Origin: Verrucomicrobiota bacterium
Lineage (GTDB): Bacteria > Verrucomicrobiota > Verrucomicrobiia > Limisphaerales > UBA11320
Assembly (NCBI GenBank): GCA_016199985.1
Contig: JACQFQ010000075.1
Span: 1 to 60,656, forward strand
Reading direction: 5' to 3'
DNA length: 60,656 nucleotides
The notes under the pieces: model-generated
Told to the model about the DNA's origin: nothing
Databases searched by the model: none
Seen by the model: the letters and a program-made list of their open reading frames with translations, nothing else
Translations under genes and position numbers: made by a program
Part shown: positions 1-7,574 of the stretch, piece by piece
How the letters are laid out: the number at the start of each line of letters is the position of its first letter
Numbering within the stretch: the first letter of the stretch is position 1

Positions 1-321
1 ATCCTCGAGCATGTCCCGTAAGCCACCTGCTGGTTTAGCGGTCCGACAGGTCGTATGGTGACCCAGTTTCCGTCCCTTCTGCAACCGTTGCTGCCTGAGT
101 TTTTCAGGATCGCCATAACGAACCTCATACCCTCACGGATAGCGCGGATAGGAAATGAAAGACAGGATTCCCCGCTTCCCATCCGCGTCATCCGCGCAAT
201 CCGCGGTTCATCCCTGACGTCGGCCGCGAATCAAACTCACCTCGATCGCGCACAGTCCAACCCTACTGAGGAAGTTCGACGACCTTGAAATATTTCCCTA
301 CGCCCTGCGCATTCTCGCCGA
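1..321. other. Left-edge region without a complete gene
   Basis: I see no complete gene here. The stretch contains a 9-bp periodic repeat (181-216). On the minus strand, directly beyond the methyltransferase stop, positions 263-321 read as a 19-codon tail containing GKYFKVVELPQ and then a stop. That resembles the short C-terminal module ends seen in other proteins of this window, so it may be a relic, but it is too short to be sure. The plus-strand open frame at 55-288 runs through the repeat and is not supported as a gene. Confidence 0.5.
181..216. repeat. ATCCGCG repeat with 9-bp period
   Basis: ATCCGCG occurs at 181, 190 and 199, exactly 9 bp apart, followed by a degenerate copy ATCCCTG at 210. 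It lies in non-coding sequence beyond the 3' end of the minus-strand gene run. Whether other copies exist elsewhere in the genome cannot be seen from this window. Confidence 0.6.
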
Positions 322-1137
322 TTAGGGCTTCCTCTTGCGGAATACGATCAGGTGCTGCCAGGGCAGCTCGCGATTCGTCTCTTCCCACGCGAGCGCGTGG
401 GGCAGCATCTCCTTCTTCACCTGCGATTCGGACAGCTTGTGCACCGCCTTGATGGGCACGGTCGGGTCCTCTGCGCGAAACTCGACAAAGGCCAGACGCC
501 CGCCCGGCTTCAAGGCCTTGACCATCGCCTCCGTCATCTCAAGTGGGAACTCGAACTCATGGTAAACATCCACCATCACGACGAGATCCAGGGCGCCAGC
601 GGGAAGTTTTGGATCCTTCTCCGTTCCCAGCACCGCAACCACATTGGTGATGCCGAGCCTCGATAGCTGGTTCGTCATGAGCTGAAGCATCTCGGGCTGG
701 ATGTCCACGCCATAAACCTTCCCCGACGGCCCCGCCAGAGGAGCGATGCGTCGCGTGAGATACCCGGTGCCCGATCCGATGTCGGCCACCGTGTCCCCAG
801 GACGGACTCGCAGCAATTCCACCAGCCGACTCGTCCGTTCCTCCTCCTCGCGGCTCGATCGCTCGAGCCAGTCCGCCGCGGGATGGCCCATGACGTGAGC
901 GATCTCCCGGCCCATGTAGAACTTTCCGATGCCATTGGGATCGTGTTGCGCCCGGACAACGTAACGGTCGGGGGACTGGATCCGAGGGACGGGGGCGGTC
1001 GGAGGCGCCAAATCAGCCGCCAGGAGCGCCAGCGGGGAAAGGAGCCAGAACGCGATCCCGGATCCGAGCGCTCCTGAAAACCATCGAACACAAGACGGGG
1101 TGGGGGTGGGCATCATTCGATTCGCAAGTGAGTTCAT
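322..1137 (-). CDS. Exported class I SAM-dependent methyltransferase
   Basis: A 271-residue protein. The N-terminus has a basic start followed by a hydrophobic segment (about residues 20-42), so it is probably exported or membrane-anchored. The Rossmann-type methyltransferase fold is clear: motif I VADIGSGTGYL, the acidic motif II end YGVDIQ, and the later LKPGGRLAFVEF strand. The region before the fold contains GREIAHVMGHPAADWLER, which I associate with a PVC subfamily of unknown substrate. It is the last gene of a minus-strand run and its ATG lies 11 bp beyond the DUF1501 stop, so co-transcription is likely. An exported methyltransferase is unusual because SAM is cytoplasmic; the hydrophobic segment might instead be an anchor. 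Substrate unknown. Confidence 0.8.
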   Translation of the reverse strand: MNSLANRMMPTPTPSCVRWFSGALGSGIAFWLLSPLALLAADLAPPTAPVPRIQSPDRYVVRAQHDPNGIGKFYMGREIAHVMGHPAADWLERSSREEEERTSRLVELLRVRPGDTVADIGSGTGYLTRRIAPLAGPSGKVYGVDIQPEMLQLMTNQLSRLGITNVVAVLGTEKDPKLPAGALDLVVMVDVYHEFEFPLEMTEAMVKALKPGGRLAFVEFRAEDPTVPIKAVHKLSESQVKKEMLPHALAWEETNRELPWQHLIVFRKRKP

Positions 1138-1148
1138 ATCGCTTCGAC

Positions 1149-2552
1149 TCAGGCGAGGAGCGCCGGATTGACCTTGGCGGCGGTGACATCGGCATCGGTC
1201 AACGTGGTCGCTCGACCCTCGTGCGGGAACGAGAGCTTCCGATGATCGAGGCCCAGCGCCTGCAGAAGCGTCGCGTGAAAGTCGTGCACGGGGACCACAT
1301 CCTGGATCGATTTGTAGCCGAACTCATCGGTGGCGCCGTGGACATAGCCTCGCTTGAATCCGCCGCCCGCGACCCAGAGCGAGAAGCCATGGCGGTTGTG
1401 GTCGCGTCCGTCCTTGCCCTGCGACACGGGCAATCGCCCGAACTCCCCCGTCCACAACACCACCGTGGAATCCAGGAGCCCCCGCTGCTTCAAGTCCTGG
1501 ACCAGCGCCGCGCTGGGCTGATCGGTCCGCGCGCACAGCCCCTTCAGGCGCTCCGCGTTCTTGTCATGCGTGTCCCAGGGCTGGCCGTTGAGGAACAGCT
1601 GAACGAAGCGAACCCCGCGCTCCACGAGCCGACGCGCGAGCAAACAACGCCGGGCGTACTCATCGGTCGTCGGATTCCCGACGCCGTACAGGTTGAGCGT
1701 CGCCTTCGATTCGCCCGAGAGATCCAATGCCTCCGGCACCGCGCTCTGCATCCGGGCCGCGACCTCGAAGTTGGCGATGCGGGCGCTCAGCTCCGTGTTC
1801 TCCGGGTAACGCAGGGCGTGGGCCTCGTTGATCTGTTTCAGGAAGCGCAGCTGTTCGGAGCGAGCTCGCTCCGGAACGCCCTCGGGGGTCTTGAGGTTGA
1901 AAACCGGGGAAGGCCCGGAGCGAAACGGCGTGCCCTGGTAAAGCGCGGGCAGAAAACCGGAGGACCAGTTCCGCTCGCCATCCACGGGCAGGCCGCCCGG
2001 ATCCGTAAGAACAACATAAGCGGGCAGGTTCTCATTCTCCGTCCCCAACCCATACAGCGCCCAGGATCCCAGTCCGGGCAGCCCCGCAAGAAAACGCCCG
2101 GTGTGCATGATCCGAAGCGCGGACTCGTGGTCCACCGATCCCGTGTTCATGGACCGGATCAGGGTCATCTCGTCGGCGATCTTCCCTGTGTGGGGCAGAA
2201 GCTCGGACAACTGCGTCCCACATTGTCCGCTCGCGCGGAATTGATAAGGCGCTCCGAGCACCTTGCCCGCCTGCTTGTCGAAATGAACTTCGAGGGCGCC
2301 GCCCGGATAAACCTTCCCATCCCAGCGCGAGAGCTCCGGCTTCGGATCGAAGAGGTCCATCTGGCTCGGGCCGCCGTGCTGAAACAGGCTGATCACCGCC
2401 TTGGCCTTGGGTTGGAAATTCCCGGGCTTGGGCCGCGTGTCGGCGGCGAAGGCGCGTCCGCCCAGCAAGTGCGTCAAGGCGATCGCTCCCAGCCCGCCTG
2501 CGGACCGTCCGAGAAACGCGCGCCTTGTCCATGAATCCAGGGAGGGAGTCAT
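1149..2552 (-). CDS. DUF1501 protein with Tat signal
   Basis: A 467-residue DUF1501 protein, a sulfatase/alkaline-phosphatase-like fold common in Planctomycetes and Verrucomicrobia. The start at 2552 is chosen because its ATG overlaps the upstream stop as ATGA; a longer frame starting at 2606 would overlap the upstream gene by 58 bp. Near the N-terminus TRRAFLGRSAGG is a twin-arginine signal, so it is predicted to be exported folded by Tat. Family features seen: FQHGGPSQMDLFDPKPEL near the start of the mature domain, a DHESALRIMHTG segment, PWDTHDKNAERL, and VVLWTGEFGRLP followed by GRDHNRHGFSLW. In PVC genomes this family is usually paired with the DUF1549/DUF1553 protein found directly upstream here. 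The biochemical role is not established. Confidence 0.9.
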   Translation of the reverse strand: MTPSLDSWTRRAFLGRSAGGLGAIALTHLLGGRAFAADTRPKPGNFQPKAKAVISLFQHGGPSQMDLFDPKPELSRWDGKVYPGGALEVHFDKQAGKVLGAPYQFRASGQCGTQLSELLPHTGKIADEMTLIRSMNTGSVDHESALRIMHTGRFLAGLPGLGSWALYGLGTENENLPAYVVLTDPGGLPVDGERNWSSGFLPALYQGTPFRSGPSPVFNLKTPEGVPERARSEQLRFLKQINEAHALRYPENTELSARIANFEVAARMQSAVPEALDLSGESKATLNLYGVGNPTTDEYARRCLLARRLVERGVRFVQLFLNGQPWDTHDKNAERLKGLCARTDQPSAALVQDLKQRGLLDSTVVLWTGEFGRLPVSQGKDGRDHNRHGFSLWVAGGGFKRGYVHGATDEFGYKSIQDVVPVHDFHATLLQALGLDHRKLSFPHEGRATTLTDADVTAAKVNPALLA

Positions 2553-5374
2553 TCGAGATAAAGAAAAGAGTTGGAGGCCAGGATCATTTGGCAAAGGTCG
2601 TTCCACGCGCGTCGATCGGGGTCAGGCGTCGCGGCGTACACGGCTCTCTGCGATTCCAGGAACTTCGCGGTCAGACGCGACTGGCTCCGGGTCGGAACTG
2701 CGCCCACAGCGAGGAGGAACGCCCTCTGGATCCGCCGCTCGACGTCGGCGCCGGCGTCGCGAGCCACGCGGGACGCGAAATCCTCGGCGCGCTTCACCGA
2801 GAAGTCGGAGTTCAAGAGGCTGAGGGACTGCAATGGCATGGTCGTTTCCGCGCGACGCGAGCAATTGAACACGACCGAGGGCGCGTCGAAAAGACCGAGC
2901 AATGTCGGCACCTTGGTGCGGCGCTGCTGCAGAAAGATGGACCGCGCGAACGCGCCGGGAACGGTTTCATCCACGACCACTTCGCCCGAGCCGCTTCTCG
3001 CGGTGGGAACGTACGGGCCGGCCGCGTGTTCGAGATCGAGCTTCCCGCCGACCGCCAGCGTGGCGTCGCGAATGGCGTCCGCGTCGAGCCGGCGCATCGG
3101 GTAGCGCCAGAGCCACCGGTCGGAAGGATCCTTCGCGATGCCAACGGGCTTTGGCGCGCTCGATTGCTGAAACGCCGCCGACTTCGTCATCAAACGATGC
3201 ATCGCCTTCATGCTCCATCCGGACCGGATGAACTCGGCCGCCAGCCAGTCGAGGAGCTCGCGGTTGGACGGCGGGGATCCGCTCACGCCGAGGTTGTCGG
3301 GCGTGGAGACAAGGCCCGTGCCGAAGTAGTGCTGCCACATCCGATTCATCGTCACGCGGGCCAGCAACCCGGCCTGGGGGCTCCCCTGCTCCGTGATCCA
3401 CTCGGCCCAGCGACGCCGGCTCCCGGTCGTCCGCGCGCTCTTCGCGGGCGCCAAGGGCTCGCCGCCCCGATTGAGGAATGCGGGAAACGCGGGCGCCACT
3501 CGATCGCCTGGCGACGTGTGATCGCCGCGTTTCAGCAGCCGAACCTCAGGGGCCTCCGAGCCAAGATCGGTCATCCAGCTGATCCTGCCGGGCTTCGGGC
3601 GCCGCCGGGACTCGATGCGCTTCAGTTCGGGCTCCAGCTTCGAGGATCGATCCTCCAACTCTTTTTGAAACAGCCGGCTCTTTTCCGCCCAAGCGGGATC
3701 CTCCATCGCTGAAGCCTCGATGACCACATTGTCCACGATGAAACTGCGCGAGCAGCAGTACTCGAATCCGAATCCGCCGTCGGGAAGATCCGAGGCCGCG
3801 ACGGTCAGAGGCTTGCCATCGACCGCGCCATCCATCAGATGCTCCATCGAGAGCTCGGTGGCGTTCACGCGGGTGAGCCGAACGCCGTAGTTGTGTCCGG
3901 GGCGATAGCCCGTTTTGCCCACGCTCCCCAGCCCCTTGCTCCCGGCGCGGGGGTATTCGAGATGAACAGATGTGGCGCCTCCCGGATTGCCATCGATGAG
4001 AAGATTGCCGCCGCGCTGAGAGCCATTCCCGTCAAAGTCGCGCGTCGCGATGAAGTAGGCCACGCGCTCAGCCCCGCTGGATGCGCCTGGCAATCGGTCG
4101 GCGACAAGGTCGAAGGTGACTTGGATCCAATCGCCTGTGTTGCCGGGCCTCCAGCTGAAAGACTGTCGCGTGGAAATCCAGCGATCCCCCGATCCCCCGC
4201 CCTCCACGATCTGGAGACGCCCCTCCTTCACCACGGCGCCAGGACCCTGATCGGAATCCAACGTCACCGGCGGCTTGCCGCCGGGCGCGTCGTCGCCGGG
4301 CGCGGTGTTCGACCAACGCTCGCTCAACGGTCGCGCGGGATCAAAGTCATCCCGAAAAACCGTCTTGCCGCGAAGTCGATGACTGGAAACCCAGCTCGTG
4401 AACGCCTCCCTCAACCGCCTCTCCTCCCGACCGATGGCGTCGTCCTCCGCCTGCCAGGCCTCCAGTTCACCCGGTTTGTACGCGTGGACGAAGCGATCGT
4501 TGGGCTTCACCCACTTCTCGATGTTGAACGCCGGATACAGGACGGCCTGCAATCCGTAGTAGTCCTTCTGGGAAAAGGGCTCGAACTTGTGGTCGTGGCA
4601 TTTCGCGCACTGGACCGTAAGGCCGAGCAGGGATGAACCGATGATTTGCATTGCCGACTCCAGCGCGTAGTAGCGATCGGCTCGCACTTCATCGGGATTG
4701 CCGTCGCTCTCGCCGCTGCCGTCCTGTCCATTTCGGAGAAAGTGAGTGGCCTCGAGCAGTTCCACAACCCGATCGTCCGCGGGTTGCCCCGGCGCCCAGC
4801 CCGTGAGCTCGTCGCCGGCGATCTGTTCCCGGATGAATCGATCGAACGGATCATCGCGGGCGATCGAGCGAATGACGTAGTCACGGTAGCGATAGGCGAG
4901 AGGCCGATCGGTGTCGGCGTTAAAATAGCCATTCGAGTCGGCGTAGCCCGCGACATCCAGCCAATGACGACCCCATCGCTCCCCGTACCGCGCCGATCCG
5001 AGCATCGTCTCCACGCGTCGCTCAAACGCGTCCGGAGCGCGGTCCTTGAGGAACGCCTCGATGTCTTCGGGGAGGGGCGGCAGTCCGGTCAGGGTGAAGG
5101 AGGCGCGCCGGAGCAAAGTGGCTCGTCCCACCGGCTCGCTCAGGTTCAGCCCTTCCTTCTCCAGCTTCGAAAGCAGGAAGCGATCGATCGGCGTCCTCGC
5201 CTTCTGGACGCCGCGGATCGCCGGCGGTTGGATCGTGCTCGCCGGTTGAAACGCCCAATGCCTCGCCGCGACCTCGGGCGAGGCCGCGCCCAAGGCGTGG
5301 CCGCGGGCAATCAGCGTGATCAGGCAAACAACGCTGATCAGAATCGCGTTAGGCGGAATTGCCTCGCGCGGCAT
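2549..5374 (-). CDS. DUF1549/DUF1553 protein (PSCyt-type), with internal LamG-like domain
   Basis: About 941 residues from the ATG at 5374. That start gives a good signal peptide (AILISVVCLITLIARGHA); the open frame extends further upstream but without such features. DUF1549 comes first (YGERWGRHWLDVAGYADS, then CAKCHDHKFEPFSQKDYYGL with a CxxCH motif). A beta-rich LamG-like insert follows (ESWRPGNTGDWI-type region through YCCSRSFIVDNVV). DUF1553 ends the protein (LARVTMNRMWQHYFGTGLV, RRLDADAIRDA, APSVVFNCSRRAETTMPLQ). The N-terminal cytochrome-like PSCyt1 domain that often precedes DUF1549 is absent. The 3' end overlaps the DUF1501 start by 4 bp (ATGA), so the pair is translationally coupled. 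Family function is unproven; links to extracellular polysaccharide breakdown are proposed in PVC bacteria. Confidence 0.88.
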   Translation of the reverse strand: MPREAIPPNAILISVVCLITLIARGHALGAASPEVAARHWAFQPASTIQPPAIRGVQKARTPIDRFLLSKLEKEGLNLSEPVGRATLLRRASFTLTGLPPLPEDIEAFLKDRAPDAFERRVETMLGSARYGERWGRHWLDVAGYADSNGYFNADTDRPLAYRYRDYVIRSIARDDPFDRFIREQIAGDELTGWAPGQPADDRVVELLEATHFLRNGQDGSGESDGNPDEVRADRYYALESAMQIIGSSLLGLTVQCAKCHDHKFEPFSQKDYYGLQAVLYPAFNIEKWVKPNDRFVHAYKPGELEAWQAEDDAIGREERRLREAFTSWVSSHRLRGKTVFRDDFDPARPLSERWSNTAPGDDAPGGKPPVTLDSDQGPGAVVKEGRLQIVEGGGSGDRWISTRQSFSWRPGNTGDWIQVTFDLVADRLPGASSGAERVAYFIATRDFDGNGSQRGGNLLIDGNPGGATSVHLEYPRAGSKGLGSVGKTGYRPGHNYGVRLTRVNATELSMEHLMDGAVDGKPLTVAASDLPDGGFGFEYCCSRSFIVDNVVIEASAMEDPAWAEKSRLFQKELEDRSSKLEPELKRIESRRRPKPGRISWMTDLGSEAPEVRLLKRGDHTSPGDRVAPAFPAFLNRGGEPLAPAKSARTTGSRRRWAEWITEQGSPQAGLLARVTMNRMWQHYFGTGLVSTPDNLGVSGSPPSNRELLDWLAAEFIRSGWSMKAMHRLMTKSAAFQQSSAPKPVGIAKDPSDRWLWRYPMRRLDADAIRDATLAVGGKLDLEHAAGPYVPTARSGSGEVVVDETVPGAFARSIFLQQRRTKVPTLLGLFDAPSVVFNCSRRAETTMPLQSLSLLNSDFSVKRAEDFASRVARDAGADVERRIQRAFLLAVGAVPTRSQSRLTAKFLESQRAVYAATPDPDRRAWNDLCQMILASNSFLYLE

Positions 5375-5400
5375 GTCAAGGGTCGCGCTCCCCAGGCGCC

Positions 5401-5583
5401 TCACTGGGCTGCTTCCAGCGCCAGCGATTCCCTCTTGCGGTTCCCTTCGCGTCCGTTGCGGTTCGCCTTCCGGGTTCTCGGCGCAGGGGCTCCGACGGCT
5501 TGTTGCGGCTTGCAGGAAGCGGCGAGCGGCATGGCGGCGACGATGGCGGGGACGGCTGGGCGAGACGCCCAGTTCGACAGCAA
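5401..5583 (-). CDS. Possible small lipoprotein-like ORF (uncertain)
   Basis: A 60-codon frame with a TTG start fills most of the 245-bp gap between the GDSL gene and the DUF1549/1553 gene on the same strand. It begins with a modestly hydrophobic stretch ending in PLAASC, which resembles a weak lipobox, then becomes basic and proline-rich. No Shine-Dalgarno sequence is evident, and the region is GC-rich, so open frames arise easily. The alternative is that the gap is simply untranslated. Low confidence. Confidence 0.2.
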   Translation of the reverse strand: MLSNWASRPAVPAIVAAMPLAASCKPQQAVGAPAPRTRKANRNGREGNRKRESLALEAAQ

Positions 5584-5619
5584 GCGGGACGCTCGCCGTC
5601 ACATCTCCGCCGCCGATCC

Positions 5620-6945
5620 TCATTGCGCGACCGGCTTGATCTGAAAGCGGTGCGACTTCGGGACGCGCGCCTGGTCGATCCGCGCTTCGAGGTCTGCGAT
5701 TTGCTTGTCCAGCTGCGCTAGATTTGCGGCGCGCTTGCCCTCGACCTCGGGCCCTTGAGCCCAGGAGGGAAACGTGAACAGCTGCACTTCACGCCAGCGA
5801 CGGAAGTAAACGTTGTTCTTCTCGAAGACGAGTTTCAGCACCTCGCGCGCCTGCTTCGTGATCGGGCCGTGGGCGTTCGCGAAATTCCAGCCCTGCGCCA
5901 ACGCCTCGCCGCTGACCCGGCCGGCGGATTCCCCATCGATCGTCACGTCGTACTGGCCCGCGGCCAAACCGGATACCCGAAGATCCAGTCGATCCAGGTC
6001 GTCGAGAACCGGAGCGAGTTTCAGGGCGGCCTCGGCGCGTTCGTCGATCGGCATCGGCAAAGCGTCGTCCTTGCGGTCGAAGCTCACTCCGCCATCGGCC
6101 GCGCTCACATGCTCCACCCTGCACCCTTCCGAGGATTTCACCTTGCCCGCGGCGGAGTCGATCTCGGCGCTCGATACGGAGGCTGAGGCTCCCAACCCCT
6201 TCAACACGGCCCACGCCATGACGGTCTGGCCGATCGGCCCCGGATGCACGGCGTCGCCGCCGCCAATGAAGCCGCCCGGACTGTTGGCTCGCTCTTTCAA
6301 AAGGACCGCCATGAACGGATCGAACTGATCGACGAACGCGGCGCCGGAATGACTCGCGACCTCCTTCAATCCGTCGGAGAAGCGCCGGAGAGATTGGTTG
6401 CGGGCGTCCTTGTCGGGATCGGGGCGCTTTTCCTCGATGGGCTGCGGGGTGAGGAACGCCAGGCGCGCGCCATGTTCGCCGAGGACCTTCGCGATCTGGG
6501 ACTGGCTGCGGGTGTAGGCCTTGAAGATGTCCTCCCGGAAGGGCTGGTAGGAGTGATCGTTCATGCCGAACTTCACGGTGACAAAAGTCGGCTTGAGAGG
6601 AAGCACATCGCGGGCAAGTCCGCGTCCGACCGAATCCTCGACCATCTTCTGCTGCTTCGTTTCGTCGGCCGCGAACAGCTGTCCCTCGTCGGGGTGAGCG
6701 CGCTGCCGCAGCCACGCGGTGTCGCCGCCCCAGCCCACGTTGCGGAAGGACAGCTTCCACTGCGGATGGCGCGTGAGGGTGTAGGCTTCAATGTAGGTGG
6801 TGTAGAGGCGTTGCTCGGTGATGCTATCGCCAAGGAACACCACGCGATCCCCGTCGCGAATGGCGAAATCGGCGGCGAAAGCCTGATGGCATTGAGCGGC
6901 GATGAAGAGCGAAGCGCAGAGAAGTTTCCAATTCGTGGTTTTCAT
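5620..6945 (-). CDS. SGNH/GDSL-family lipase/esterase, exported
   Basis: A 441-residue hydrolase from the ATG at 6945. This start gives a clean signal peptide (LLCASLFIAAQCHQAFA) with AAGGAA about 13 bp upstream; the open frame extends to 7314 through non-coding repeats. SGNH blocks: block I VVFLGDSITEQ with nucleophile Ser41, block II GWGGDT, block III VKFGMNDH with Asn129, block V GDAVHPGPIGQ with the catalytic Asp/His. The C-terminal 180 residues form an extra domain ending in a helical KRAANLAQLDKQIADLEARI segment. Likely a carbohydrate O-acetyl or other ester hydrolase in the periplasm. It is first in the minus-strand run with the DUF1549/1553, DUF1501 and methyltransferase genes. Confidence 0.85.
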   Translation of the reverse strand: MKTTNWKLLCASLFIAAQCHQAFAADFAIRDGDRVVFLGDSITEQRLYTTYIEAYTLTRHPQWKLSFRNVGWGGDTAWLRQRAHPDEGQLFAADETKQQKMVEDSVGRGLARDVLPLKPTFVTVKFGMNDHSYQPFREDIFKAYTRSQSQIAKVLGEHGARLAFLTPQPIEEKRPDPDKDARNQSLRRFSDGLKEVASHSGAAFVDQFDPFMAVLLKERANSPGGFIGGGDAVHPGPIGQTVMAWAVLKGLGASASVSSAEIDSAAGKVKSSEGCRVEHVSAADGGVSFDRKDDALPMPIDERAEAALKLAPVLDDLDRLDLRVSGLAAGQYDVTIDGESAGRVSGEALAQGWNFANAHGPITKQAREVLKLVFEKNNVYFRRWREVQLFTFPSWAQGPEVEGKRAANLAQLDKQIADLEARIDQARVPKSHRFQIKPVAQ

Positions 6946-7574
6946 GTCGATTGAAGAGTTTTCCTTGCTTCGAAGAAAAAGCGCAAGCCTCCGACACAAG
7001 ATATTGGCTGAGCGTAGGGAGGGGCGACAGCGCCTCTGTCGCAGGCAGCCCCATCGGACAGAGCCGTCCCAATGGGCCGGCGGAGAGTTAGAGCTTGTCC
7101 CCAAGTCGGCGGCGTAGCGCGCCCGTATGGGTGGAACGTTCGTCGGGGATGAGGCCATACGAATTGGGTTTGGTCGTTGAGGGCAAAATCGATGCGCTAT
7201 GATGGGCGCCCTGCTTACTTCCGGCGCTTGGCTTTTGGCTTTTGCCTTTTGGATCCGGAGCATTGGGTCTGACCCAGTGAAGTTCACTGCGGGCCAAAAG
7301 TTCCCACAATTCACGATATCGACACCGCTACGTCAGGAGTTCTGAAGTTGGACTCACTTCAGCCTCCCAGCGACACGGGCGAACGCGCCCACCCCTGCGA
7401 CATCAGCACGGCGCCGACTTTGTCGGGAGCCGTGGATCGGGTGGACCTCCTATTCCTCTTGCGTGGCCAAGACCCCATGCCTACGTTCCGGCGGTTGTCC
7501 CCCCAACCTTCAACCCATCGGCCATCTCCCCTGTCGCCATCGCTTGCTTCCGTAGACTTGGCGCAACTCCATTT
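6946..7574. other. Divergent intergenic region with palindromes
   Basis: This 629-bp gap separates the minus-strand GDSL gene from the plus-strand protease gene, so promoters for both should lie here; I could not identify convincing -35/-10 pairs. It contains a 13-bp palindrome TGGGTCTGACCCA (7264-7276), of a kind often seen in REP-like elements, and the motif GAGCTTGTCCCCA (7091-7103) that recurs inverted at 14242-14254. No supported gene; the frames at 7348-7578 and 7088-7309 look spurious. Confidence 0.5.
7264..7276. repeat. Palindrome TGGGTCTGACCCA
   Basis: Perfect 6-bp arms around a single central T, inside non-coding DNA upstream of the GDSL gene. Extragenic palindromes of this form are often REP-type elements mobilised by RAYT transposases. 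No RAYT gene is present in the window, so that assignment is inference. Confidence 0.4.

Noticed and set aside
55..288. 77-codon plus-strand frame at the left edge
   Set aside because: Runs through the 9-bp periodic repeat; no hydrophobic or domain pattern.
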